Assembly: GCF_900206265.1 (NCBI RefSeq)
Contig: NZ_LT907782.1
Location: forward strand, 2,232,001-2,296,000
Length of the DNA: 64,000 bases
Reading direction: 5' to 3'
Source: Nitrosomonas ureae
Lineage (GTDB): Bacteria > Pseudomonadota > Gammaproteobacteria > Burkholderiales > Nitrosomonadaceae
The position numbers were made by a program, and so were the translations under genes. The notes beneath the pieces are model-generated. The model saw only the letters and a list, made by a program, of their open reading frames with translations. It was not told the DNA's origin and did not search any database. Positions 34,264-42,098 of the stretch are shown one piece after another; positions within the stretch are counted from its first letter, which is position 1; the number at the start of each line of letters is the position of its first letter.

Positions 34264-34725
34264 GAGATTCTCTTATTTTTATTGTGTCTATGTGGATGGG
34301 ATTACTTTTTACTTCGTTTGTTGACTTAAATGCCAAGTTTTAGTGGAAAGGATCAGGCTTCTTACTTAGTACCCGGCAATTCATACGTAAAACTAATAGA
34401 ATTTCTTACCTCTTGCAATAAAATTATTGGTAATAATTAAACTTTCGTACTGTTATTAACAGAACTCCAAGGAATAATAAATATAAATTATAGTTGTATG
34501 ACGTTGAATCTGACTGTTAAAATCATTGTAAGTTACTGTTATTTAGACATAGTTAATGCAGAGATCGTGCCTGATGGTCATCAACCTTATGCTCTCTAGA
34601 TTTCTATTATGTTAGGGTAATAATCAATGACTTGAACAAATTAGTATGTGACGTTCTTGAACATTTGTGTATTTGTTCATCATGTACTATATTCCATTCT
34701 GTTCAATGATAAAGGATGAAATGAT
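34264..34725. other. Intergenic region between nuclease and TA pair
   Basis: About 460 bp of AT-rich DNA with divergent promoters expected for the nuclease and the toxin-antitoxin operon. I see no gene. Confidence 0.5.
34658..34679. promoter_or_regulatory. Inverted repeat, candidate antitoxin operator
   Basis: TGAACA (34658-34663) and TGTTCA (34674-34679) flank a 10-base spacer about 45 bp before the antitoxin start. A ribbon-helix-helix antitoxin would be expected to bind here. Confidence 0.45.
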
Positions 34726-34977
34726 ATGAGTCGCTTGTCTATCGATTTAACACCTGAGCAGCATCAAAAGATTAAGGCTGTTGCTGCTTTACAAGGGAAA
34801 TCAATTAAGGAATATGTGCTTGCCCAAATTCTGCCTACATCTTCTGATGACGACATGGCTTTAAATGAACTGGAAACGTTTTTGGATGAACGTATTAAAT
34901 CAGCTAGAGCTGGAAAAATAAGCAAGAAATCTGTAGAAGAAATTTTTCAAGAAGTATATAACGAAAATACCAAGTAA
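34726..34977 (+). CDS. Antitoxin, ribbon-helix-helix (ParD-like)
   Basis: An 83-residue protein. The N-terminus MSRLSIDLTPEQHQKIKAVA, followed by KSIKEYVL, is a ribbon-helix-helix DNA-binding domain. The acidic C-terminal half should wrap the toxin. It overlaps the toxin gene by one base (TAATG), so the two are translationally coupled. It likely represses its own promoter. Confidence 0.85.
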   Translation: MSRLSIDLTPEQHQKIKAVAALQGKSIKEYVLAQILPTSSDDDMALNELETFLDERIKSARAGKISKKSVEEIFQEVYNENTK

Positions 34978-35291
34978 TGTCCAGTTACAAACTTACTGCT
35001 CTTGCCGAAGAAGATTTGAGAGCAATCGCTCGTTATACAGTTGATACGTGGGGGATTGAACAGGCAAAACATTACGAAGCCTTGTTGTTAAAGCGATTCC
35101 AAGAGATTGCTCAAGGCAATATCACACCTAGAGTATTTCTCAAAAACAGATCAGATTTATTGTTTACGCACTGTGAGCATCATTATATTTTCTACTGGCA
35201 ACCAAAAAATAGAGAAAAGCCAATTATTCTGGCAGTTTTGCATGAGCGGATGGATCTTATACAAAGACTTAAGAATCGACTGGCGACATAA
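34977..35291 (+). CDS. ParE/RelE-superfamily toxin
   Basis: A 104-residue protein. LTALAEEDLRAIARYTVDTWG, KHYEALLLKRFQEIA and a C-terminal HERMDLIQRLKNRL are typical of the ParE branch, which poisons gyrase. The RelE-like ribosome-dependent nuclease alternative is less likely. With the antitoxin it stabilises element 2 or acts in stress or defence. Confidence 0.87.
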   Translation: MSSYKLTALAEEDLRAIARYTVDTWGIEQAKHYEALLLKRFQEIAQGNITPRVFLKNRSDLLFTHCEHHYIFYWQPKNREKPIILAVLHERMDLIQRLKNRLAT

Positions 35292-35340
35292 AAATACGAT
35301 TTTTCTACGATGACAGGATCAGAAAAAGTGTGATATTGAT

Positions 35341-35358
35341 TGTGTCAGATTTGTGTCA
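35341..35358. repeat. Arm-type site candidate, right end of element 2
   Basis: Two TGTGTCA motifs lie 11 bp apart (35341 and 35352), with a TGTGACA at 35391. They match the motifs at 28800-28817. Confidence 0.55.
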
Positions 35359-35464
35359 TACCAGCCTGTAAATTGCACAATATTGGGTTGTGTGACAATG
35401 ATTTGATACGTGGCAAACGCTGTAAGTTGTTGTTTAATATATGCAGAAAGATATAAGGCTGTGT

Positions 35465-35509
35465 CTCATAATCCCTTGGTCGCTGGTTCGAGTCCAGCCA
35501 GACCCACCA
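35465..35509. repeat. att core copy 3 (attR, right end of array)
   Basis: A 45-bp copy of the tRNA-Ile2 3' end from CTCATAATCCC to CCA. Preceding bases differ from the other copies, which sets the crossover at or after position 35465. The original tRNA terminator follows. Confidence 0.93.
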
Positions 35510-35516
35510 AATAATT

Positions 35517-35552
35517 AAGCACTTAGTGACTAATAATCCTAAGTGCTTTTTT
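35517..35552 (+). terminator. Original tRNA-Ile2 terminator
   Basis: AAGCACTTAG (35517-35526) pairs with CTAAGTGCTT (35539-35548) and a T-run follows. Before the elements inserted, this lay directly behind tRNA-Ile2. Confidence 0.85.
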
Positions 35553-35608
35553 ATTTTTCGTTTTATGTAGGCTGTGTGTAGGAAAATAATGGCTTTCAAA
35601 AGGGCAAT

Positions 35609-35632
35609 AAAAAACCCGCTACTGGAGCGGGT
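35609..35632 (-). terminator. Minus-strand terminator
   Basis: ACCCGCT (35614-35620) pairs with AGCGGGT (35626-35632). On the minus strand it is followed by a run of six Ts. It probably ended the TIGR04073 gene before the MITE came between them. Confidence 0.75.
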
Positions 35633-35699
35633 AAATTTTAATTGAGATTTAAGCTACTAAGCTGAAGGTAAGATTGAGCTGTGGTTTTATTCGTTATCA

Positions 35700-35840
35700 G
35701 AGACCTTTGCACGGTGTCATGAGCGGTACGAGAATAAGGCAAAAATTTGCGAAAAAGCGGAGTTTACCCGGGGTAAATGAGCATTTTTCGCGAATTTTTA
35801 ACGCAATTATCGTGCCGCGTAGTAACCGTGCAAAGGTCTC
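35700..35840. mobile_element. 141-bp MITE with IS5-type ends
   Basis: The element starts GAGACCTTTGCACGG and ends with the exact reverse complement. It is flanked by TATCA on both sides (35695-35699 and 35841-35845). The interior is close to a long palindrome around TTTACCCGGGGTAAA. The ends match those of the IS5-type element at 36180, whose transposase presumably moves it. Confidence 0.88.
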
Positions 35841-35842
35841 TA

Positions 35843-36178
35843 TCAATAAGACGATTCTGTTGATAAGTCTTGCCAAACATAAAGAGGCTTTAGTGGCGAA
35901 TTGGTTGGAATCATAAAAGTGGCGGCATCATGTATACCAATTAAACTGCGCCCTACAGTATGCAAAAGACCTTGCGCTATTCCTGAGGTGAATCCATAAA
36001 GCGGGCCATCAGTTTGAGAAGTTACGATAACGGTTTTCGGTAGTTCGGTAAATCCCGTAGCTGCATTAGTCACTCCACTAACAAATTTAACACCTGAGTT
36101 AATAAAATAATTTTCTGAAGTAAATGCATGGGATGAAAGTAAAAAGAATAGTGAGGCTATAAGAGATAATTTAATCAT
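35843..36178 (-). CDS. Exosortase-associated TIGR04073-type protein
   Basis: A 111-residue secreted protein with a signal peptide (about residues 1-20). The body shows FVSGVTNAATGFTELPKTVI, then GPLYGFTSGIAQGLLHTVGRSLIGIHDAATF. This is the pattern of the TIGR04073 family found with exosortase/PEP-CTERM systems; function is unknown. Its start codon lies in the target duplication of the IS5 element on its right. Its stop codon lies in that of the MITE on its left. The gene is intact but cut off from its promoter by 1.3 kb. Confidence 0.8.
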   Translation of the reverse strand: MIKLSLIASLFFLLSSHAFTSENYFINSGVKFVSGVTNAATGFTELPKTVIVTSQTDGPLYGFTSGIAQGLLHTVGRSLIGIHDAATFMIPTNSPLKPLYVWQDLSTESSY

Positions 36179-36179
36179 T

Positions 36180-37464
36180 GAGACCTTTGCACGTAACACT
36201 CCCAGAATAAAGGATTGGATGATAGTATTGTGTTTTAAAACAATAGCATTGAAGTGTTGACTATGAGTTTTTCGGAATACGATGTAACCCGCCGTACCCG
36301 TAAGGGAAATTTTCTAAAGCAAATCGATCAGTTGATAGACTGGAACTCGATAGAGAAAGCCATCGCAGTTCATTATGCACCGGTATCGGATGCGGCAGGT
36401 CGTCCGGCGTATTCCGGATTGCTGCTGTTCAAGATGCTGCTGGTAGGAATCTGGAACGGTGGTTTAAGCGATGAATCGGTGGAAGACATGGCGAATTCGA
36501 ACCTGCATGAGATGCGATTTTTGGGTTTGTCGTTGGAAGACGATGTACCGGATCATTCCGTGTTATCACGCTTCAGAACCCGCCTGACGGCAGCGGACGC
36601 TTGGGATGAATTGTTAGCGCGGGTGAATGAGCAGATACAAGTGCACGACATCGCGGTCGGACAAGGCTGCCATGTTGATGCGAGCATTACGCAAAGTCCG
36701 CGTAGACCTAAAACTAGGCCTGCTTATGAAATGGTCAACGATCGGGAAGAACGAGATGATGAGCCGGGTGCTCAATCAGCGATGCGGGTCATTGAAGTGA
36801 CCCAACCCGGTGTGGATTCTGAGGCACGTTGGGTTCAGAAGGGCGGCAAATCAGTGTTCGGTTATAAGCAGCATACGGTAGTAGATGGCAATGGTTTGGT
36901 GCTGACGGTTGAAACCACCGTGGCCAATTGCCATGACAGCAAACCGCTGCTGGGTTTGTTGGAGAAAGCCAATATCCGACCGGGAACCCGTATCCATACC
37001 GACAAGGCGTATAGCAGTCAAAAACATCGGGCTGCTTTGAAATCACGTGGTATCAAAAACGGCATTCAGGATAAGGCTTTGAGGAACAATCCATTGACGC
37101 GGCGGCAGTTGCAGCGCAATAGCTTGATCACGAAAGCCCGGTATGTTGTAGAGCGCACTTTCGGCAGCCAGGCAAGGTGGTTCAATGCCAAAATCCTGCG
37201 TTATCGTGGTCTGGCCAAAGCGCATGCTTGGCACATGCTCTTGGCTATGGCGTATAACTTAAAAAGGTTACCCAGACTCGTTGACGATCACCGATTGATA
37301 ACACAAACATAGGGAGATTGCCTCCTCCTCTCGACAGAAACGGTCACTTTAGAATGACTATTTCGGCTTATTTACGGCAAGATAGCTTAAAAATTCCCAG
37401 TGACAGGCAAATAAATCGGGAATTACAGCAAAATAGAAAATCTTTGTGATTTTGCAAAGGTCTC
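36180..37464 (+). mobile_element. IS5-family insertion sequence, 1,285 bp
   Basis: It begins GAGACCTTTGCA and ends TGCAAAGGTCTC, with TCATT repeated on each side (36175-36179 and 37465-37469). The 5-bp duplication is clear, as it is for the MITE. One transposase gene fills it. A 3' remnant of a related copy lies at 11391-11786. Confidence 0.92.
36263..37312 (+). CDS. IS5-family transposase
   Basis: A 349-residue DDE transposase. The candidate acidic residues are in GCHVDASITQSPRRP, IHTDKAYSSQKHR and VVERTFGSQARW. It appears complete, so the copy may be active. ATG 36263 is preferred over an upstream GTG at 36254. Confidence 0.93.
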   Translation: MSFSEYDVTRRTRKGNFLKQIDQLIDWNSIEKAIAVHYAPVSDAAGRPAYSGLLLFKMLLVGIWNGGLSDESVEDMANSNLHEMRFLGLSLEDDVPDHSVLSRFRTRLTAADAWDELLARVNEQIQVHDIAVGQGCHVDASITQSPRRPKTRPAYEMVNDREERDDEPGAQSAMRVIEVTQPGVDSEARWVQKGGKSVFGYKQHTVVDGNGLVLTVETTVANCHDSKPLLGLLEKANIRPGTRIHTDKAYSSQKHRAALKSRGIKNGIQDKALRNNPLTRRQLQRNSLITKARYVVERTFGSQARWFNAKILRYRGLAKAHAWHMLLAMAYNLKRLPRLVDDHRLITQT

Positions 37465-37867
37465 TCATTATTTAAATAATTTAGTTTTGAAACTGAAAAT
37501 TTACTATTTCTCGAAAATGTTTTGAACCAATATAAATTCATATGGCTATCACTTTTTTATATTAAGGGTAAGCTTCAGAAGCTTAACAGCAAGTTTTAAA
37601 AGCTCTTAAGTGCTTTTTGTTGGCAAGAAGTGGTAAAATAAGTTTTACATGTCACTGAATTTTTTATAAGGCTTTATAACTAAATATTATAACTTTATCA
37701 ATTAATATTATTTTTATAAATATAAAAATTCTGATAATTTTATGTTTCGTTTGCTACCTCTACAAATGGAGCAAATAGATCATTAATCGTAGGCTATATC
37801 CTGGAATGCGATTTTATGATTCAAGCTAATATTTTCGAGTTATTTATAAAATAATGGAGAGTTAGAT

Positions 37868-37957
37868 ATGAAAGTTACAAAATCCCCTACCGTTTTATAT
37901 TTTTCTTTTTCTTCTTTGATGCTGTTCTACTATTTGTTCTATTACTTATACATTTAG
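37868..37957 (+). CDS. Possible 29-residue membrane micropeptide
   Basis: The frame starts ATG AAA GTT ACA with GGAGA nine bases upstream. It encodes a short polar N-terminus and then a run of Leu, Phe and Tyr residues long enough to cross a membrane. No family is recognised. The good ribosome site is the only support. Confidence 0.3.
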   Translation: MKVTKSPTVLYFSFSSLMLFYYLFYYLYI

Positions 37958-38046
37958 CTAGAGCTCTAATTTCTGGGTAAAGTTGAGTGGCACAGTGTTA
38001 CCCGTCTTTCTGAGTTAGGTTTACAATAAATTACTTTACCCATAAT

Positions 38047-38094
38047 AAAAAACCAGTACGCATGGCTTTGTGAATGCCAAAAGGTGCGTACTGG
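38047..38094 (-). terminator. Minus-strand terminator-like hairpin
   Basis: CCAGTACGCA (38053-38062) pairs with TGCGTACTGG (38085-38094). On the minus strand it is followed by six Ts. The loop contains a smaller TGGC/GCCA stem. Confidence 0.65.
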
Positions 38095-38213
38095 ATGAGT
38101 CAGTTACCAATCAACATGGCTTAAATGACTGACTAACTGATAAAGCTATGAGCGAGTAATTTCAATAACGAGTCAACTACTTTGATGTTGACATGATGCG
38201 TTTGGATTAAATA

Positions 38214-38237
38214 AAAAAACCCGCCATAAAGACGGGC
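38214..38237 (-). terminator. Minus-strand terminator of the truncated gene
   Basis: On the minus strand, GCCCGTC pairs with GGCGGGT around TTTAT and is followed by seven Ts. It lies 15 bp past the stop of the truncated frame at 38252. Confidence 0.7.
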
Positions 38238-38251
38238 ATTGAGTAACGCCT

Positions 38252-38389
38252 CTATTTCGCAGTGTAGGTGAGGTCTTGGAAAATATCTTTGATTTGAAAA
38301 TAGGAAAGCGGTGTTTGCATACTATGCGCTTTTTCTACCGCTTCATTAAGCGTTGCGTGCGTAGAAATGAGCTGCCCCTTTCCTCCTAA
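38252..38389 (-). pseudogene. C-terminal remnant of an unknown gene
   Basis: About 45 codons end in HSMQTPLSYFQIKDIFQDL and a stop at 38252-38254. A terminator follows. The 5' part is missing where the IS3 remnant begins. The parent gene is not recognised. Confidence 0.5.
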
Positions 38390-38394
38390 GCTAC

Positions 38395-38676
38395 AATTTT
38401 GTCGTAAAGTTAAAATGAATCGGTAATCCTCCCATTTTTAACAGGAGCTTGCAGTAGAAGGTTTTAGTTTTAAAGCTTCTGCCAACTTCATTGCTGGCGT
38501 GATACCTCCAAGTGCCATACTCGGTTGTAAATCCATAACCACTGTGTCGCAGTGAGTTGTGCCTCTTCAATGGTTGCAAAGTCATTCATCTCCAACCATT
38601 CATGCCGAACAGTTCTGTTATAGCGTTCTACATAAGCATTTTGCTGTGGCTTTCCTGGCTGAATGTAATCAAGCTG
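38395..38676 (-). pseudogene. IS3-family transposase C-terminal remnant
   Basis: The frame reads YIQPGKPQQNAYVERYNRTV, then WLEMNDFATIEEAQ, the end of an IS3-type integrase domain. A short deletion after WLWIYN shifts the frame; MALGGITPAMKLAEALKLKP continues in the next frame. The upstream part was lost where the IS21 element begins. Confidence 0.85.
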
Positions 38677-38825
38677 TGTTGATACCGGTTTAAAATTGAC
38701 CACCCATTACGGTTGAAATTTGACCAGGGGAAAATAGAGCGCAGGATACTACGCATCTGTGGATAAGTCGACCAGACTGGATTGGTAATTTGCCTCCTGT
38801 TGATGTTTTAGTTTGTTGTAATTGA

Positions 38826-39635
38826 CTACGAATCGACCAGATTTTCTTCTGGAGAATATTTTTCTTTTTCCCGCTGCTGTATTCTGATCTTTGCATTGGC
38901 TGTACTTTGTTTGTAGCGGAAAGACTCGTTGCCGGTTTCGATGATGTGGCAATGGTGTGTGAGTCGATCCAGCAGCGCTGTAGTCATTTTGGCGTCGATG
39001 AATACGATGCTCCATTCTGCGAATGCGAGGTTGGTGGTGATAATGATACTGGTACGTTCATACAACCTGGAGAGTAGATGAAACAATAGTGCGCCACCGG
39101 CTTGTGAGAATGGCAGATAGCCCAGTTCGTCGAGAATGACCAGGTCGATCTGCAACAGCCGCAAGGCAAGCCTGCCTTGTTTGCCCGCTGATTTTTCTTG
39201 TTCCAGACTATTGGCCAGATCGATGGCGCTGAAGAAGCGTACCTTTTTATTGTGATGCTGGATGCCTGAAGTGCCGATGGCAATGGCCAGGTGTGTTTTG
39301 CCAGTACCGGTGCCGCCGACCAACACCAGGTTCTGTGCAGCGGCTGTAAATTCCATTGTAGCCAGCTGATGAATCAGTTGCTGATCGACTTTGGACTGAC
39401 TGAAGTCGAAGCCCTGTAAGTGGCGCTGCACCGGGAATCTGGCAGCTTGTGTCTGATAGCGAATGGAACGGAGGTTGCGCTCGGTTGTTTCAGCCTGGAG
39501 TAACTGGTTTAGCAGTGTGTCTGCGAAATTAAAACTGTCAGCGACATCGGGCGTATTCTGTTGCCTCAGTTCAGCATAGGAGCTGGCCATGCCATATAAT
39601 TTCAGCGCTTTGAATTGCGCAAGTATGTCAGACAT
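38826..39635 (-). CDS. istB: IS21 helper ATPase IstB
   Basis: A 269-residue AAA+ ATPase with Walker [16 protein letters not shown] and Walker [16 protein letters not shown]. It helps IstA to choose and open target DNA. The C-terminal tail after SFRYKQS appears extended. It overlaps istA by eight bases. Confidence 0.95.
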   Translation of the reverse strand: MSDILAQFKALKLYGMASSYAELRQQNTPDVADSFNFADTLLNQLLQAETTERNLRSIRYQTQAARFPVQRHLQGFDFSQSKVDQQLIHQLATMEFTAAAQNLVLVGGTGTGKTHLAIAIGTSGIQHHNKKVRFFSAIDLANSLEQEKSAGKQGRLALRLLQIDLVILDELGYLPFSQAGGALLFHLLSRLYERTSIIITTNLAFAEWSIVFIDAKMTTALLDRLTHHCHIIETGNESFRYKQSTANAKIRIQQREKEKYSPEENLVDS

Positions 39636-41136
39636 GCGGCACCTCTTTGGTGTTCAAACGATCATAGCGCGCCGTATCGGCCTGCGGTTCTTCATTGAGT
39701 TTCAGTGTTGTTTCCACTGACGCTGGTACGTCGGTGTATTTCAGCCGTGCCAATACATTGGCAACATGCTCGGCACTGGGCACGCCGGATTCCAGCACCA
39801 GTTCAACAGCGACCAGCACAGCTTCCAGCCCATGCGTCGGCACCAGGCTGAGCACTTTTGCCATGATTCGATCGGCCTGCTGACGTTCTCTGCGCCTCAG
39901 TGCAATCTGCAGTTGCAGCAAAGGTGCCGGTAGTTCGGCGAATGGCGCACCGTTGCGCAAGGCCCCCGGTTTCTTCTCAATGACCGGGATATAGTGCTGC
40001 CAGTTATAGCTGACCTGGTCGCTATCCATCAGACGACTATGACAGGCTGCTACGGCATTGTCATGGACGATCTCGATACGGTCGGCATACTGATGAACGG
40101 CCACCACCTGATTGACCAGACGACAGGGAACGGAATACCGGTTGCGCAGTAATGTAACCAGACACGTGCTGGATACCCGCGCCAATACTTCGATATAGCC
40201 ATCGAACGGTGCTGGCATCGGCATCAGGTACAGTTGTTCTTGTTCCAGTGCATCGGCAAGGGTAATGCCCGCATAATCCGGATGCTCGATTTCAGACCAC
40301 AGTCCGCGACAGTGCGTTCCAAGCCATCTGTTTAAGTCATCGAATGAGCCAAACTGTTGTTGCTTGGCTTCATTCCATATGCGGCGGCGCATATCCTGAA
40401 CATTCTTCTCGACAACACCCTTTTCCCAGCCGGAAGCCACATTGCAGAAATCAGGATCGAACAGGTAATGTGCCGTCATCGCAAAGAAGCGCGTATTCAC
40501 CACACGTCCATTGCCCTTAGACACCTTGTCCACGGCGGTCTTCATGTTGTCGTAAATGCCGCGTTTCGGCACACCACCAAAAGTAGTGAATGCCCGGGTA
40601 TGCGCATCAAACAGCATTTCGTGACTTTGTGACGGATAAGCCGACAACATGAAAGTACGGCTGGCGCATAGCTTGGTATGGGCTGCCAGTACCTTGCGGT
40701 GGATGCCGCCGATCACCAGCCATTCTTCGCTCCAGTCAAACTGGAATGCTTCACCCAGCGCAAACTTCAGCGGCACATACGCCGCTTTACTCTGATTCCC
40801 TTGATTGCGCCAGTTGCGAACAAAGTCACATACAATCGTATAACCGCCTGTATAACCCTCGTTCAATATCTCTTTGAACAACATCAACGCCGTGCGCCGG
40901 TCCTTCTTCGGACGACGCGCATCCGCTTCCAGCGCTAACATTAACCTGGATTCAAACGGTGTCAACTTGCCAGGCTTCTTCGCCCTTTGATATTTAACCG
41001 CGCTGTCGCTTGGCACTTTCAACCACTTCTTGACCGTGTTCCGCGACAAACTCGTTCTTCGTTGAATCTCATTAATTGACAGATGTTCACGGTAAAACAT
41101 CCGTCGTATCTTTGCATACATAACCATGGTAATCAC
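39628..41136 (-). CDS. istA: IS21 transposase IstA
   Basis: A 502-residue transposase. It has an N-terminal HTH ([22 protein letters not shown]) and a retroviral-integrase-like DDE core: [25 protein letters not shown], and [11 protein letters not shown] with the Glu. It looks intact. Confidence 0.95.
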   Translation of the reverse strand: MITMVMYAKIRRMFYREHLSINEIQRRTSLSRNTVKKWLKVPSDSAVKYQRAKKPGKLTPFESRLMLALEADARRPKKDRRTALMLFKEILNEGYTGGYTIVCDFVRNWRNQGNQSKAAYVPLKFALGEAFQFDWSEEWLVIGGIHRKVLAAHTKLCASRTFMLSAYPSQSHEMLFDAHTRAFTTFGGVPKRGIYDNMKTAVDKVSKGNGRVVNTRFFAMTAHYLFDPDFCNVASGWEKGVVEKNVQDMRRRIWNEAKQQQFGSFDDLNRWLGTHCRGLWSEIEHPDYAGITLADALEQEQLYLMPMPAPFDGYIEVLARVSSTCLVTLLRNRYSVPCRLVNQVVAVHQYADRIEIVHDNAVAACHSRLMDSDQVSYNWQHYIPVIEKKPGALRNGAPFAELPAPLLQLQIALRRRERQQADRIMAKVLSLVPTHGLEAVLVAVELVLESGVPSAEHVANVLARLKYTDVPASVETTLKLNEEPQADTARYDRLNTKEVPHV

Positions 41137-41243
41137 CTCTTAAATTCTCCTGCCTAAAATTTAAGCAGGATACGGAAATTACCTGGTCAATTTTCAACCG
41201 TTACAACTAGCCTTTTCTGGTCAATTTTCGACCGGTGTCAACA

Positions 41244-41613
41244 GGCGGATCTCTGTTTCTCGCTGCTGCTTGGCTGCTTCTATCTGCTTCCTTAAAGCAC
41301 AAGAAACTTTAGGATTGTTCCCGCTTCTCCATGTTTGAGAAATGCTGGTTTTGTAATCCATAAACCAACCGGCTGGGCAACCGTCAAGATGCAAAATATA
41401 AGCACCGTTTAAATTGCCGCGCTTGTGTCCTTCAATGTGGATTCTGTGCAATCGACCATCAGCAATAATTTCACCAGAATAATCAATCCCAGCTAATTGC
41501 ATCGCTTGACGAAATTGAGACTCTATATCAAAACTGGTATAATTAAAGCTTGATTTTGTTGAAGAAAAATCATTCTCGCCAGCCTGTCCGCTGGCGTTCC
41601 CATTTGTGTACAT
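41244..41613 (-). pseudogene. Element 3 primase/Toprim-like protein, 3' end lost to IS21
   Basis: About 123 residues remain, including FRQAMQLAGIDYSGEIIADG, then GCPAGWFMDYK and RSGNNPKVSCA. This resembles the N-terminal region of P4/TraC-like element primases. The reading frame runs into the IS21 end and stops there. The start ATG at 41613 has a strong GGAGG site. Confidence 0.7.
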
Positions 41614-41615
41614 GA

Positions 41616-41840
41616 TTATTCCTCCACCCGATAATTGATTGGGTCGGCCAGCCATTTATGCAGTTCTGCGTTATCATAGAAAGTGCAGCGTACGCCCATG
41701 CGTTCTGGCTGCGGTGCTTTTCCTGCTTTTGATAACTGTCTGAATTTTTCTTTAGAAAATGGTGAAAATTTAGCGATTTTCGACCAACGGGATTTGCCTA
41801 ACTTTGGAATTGTGTCAGGTGAATTTGAAATTTCTTTCAT
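41616..41840 (-). CDS. AlpA-like HTH regulator
   Basis: A 74-residue basic protein. The segment FSKEKFRQLSKAGKAPQPER, then FYDNAELHKWL, matches short AlpA/excisionase-type winged-helix proteins that activate or steer P4-type integrases. The primase gene begins three bases beyond its stop. Confidence 0.7.
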   Translation of the reverse strand: MKEISNSPDTIPKLGKSRWSKIAKFSPFSKEKFRQLSKAGKAPQPERMGVRCTFYDNAELHKWLADPINYRVEE

Positions 41841-42098
41841 GTCTACTTTTCTCCAGCGCCATCACGGCGTTAGGTTGATCATGTGTCATGGGAATTTGAA
41901 GCTTCTTTCCTATCTACTTCTTATTACAAGTTTATTTGATAGCTATACTTACGTTTCTCCTTTAGTTGTTTAATCTCTCACTAGCATAGAAAAAATGGAT
42001 ATCGCCCACTATGTGTTAATAAGGTTTATCTTTTAAAATCGACTTGTGCGATACTTGGCTAACTATACCATATGTTGAATTATGTTTGCAATAGTTTG

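Larger units (their letters stand above)
28754..35509. mobile_element. Integrative element 2 (about 6.8 kb)
   Basis: The element lies between att copies 28706-28753 and 35465-35509. It encodes a different tyrosine integrase, an HTH protein, a small unknown protein and an RstA-like Rep, all on the minus strand. It also encodes an unknown 123-residue protein, a GmrSD-like nuclease and a toxin-antitoxin pair. The Rep type links it to filamentous-phage or rolling-circle replicons. A tRNA-Thr-like fragment near 32162 hints that the cargo half was joined in an earlier event. Confidence 0.85.
37470..38251. other. AT-rich region without clear genes
   Basis: About 780 bp. It holds a 29-codon frame (37868-37957) and two minus-strand terminator-like hairpins. 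The promoter of the TIGR04073 gene should originally have lain at the left edge, before the IS5 insertion. Confidence 0.5.
38677..41243 (-). mobile_element. IS21-family insertion sequence, about 2.57 kb
   Basis: The ends are TGTTGATACCGGT on the left and the inverse of TGTTGACACCGGT on the right. Inner repeats resembling GTTGAAAATTGACCA occur at both ends, as usual for IS21. It encodes istA and istB. I see no target duplication, and the flanks belong to different elements (IS3 remnant left, primase gene right). A deletion or recombination probably followed insertion. Confidence 0.9.

Noticed and set aside
35345-35599. Minus-strand 84-codon frame containing WLDSNQRPRDYE
   Set aside because: This peptide string is the usual artefact of translating a tRNA T-arm region. 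The frame runs across att copy 3 and is not a gene.
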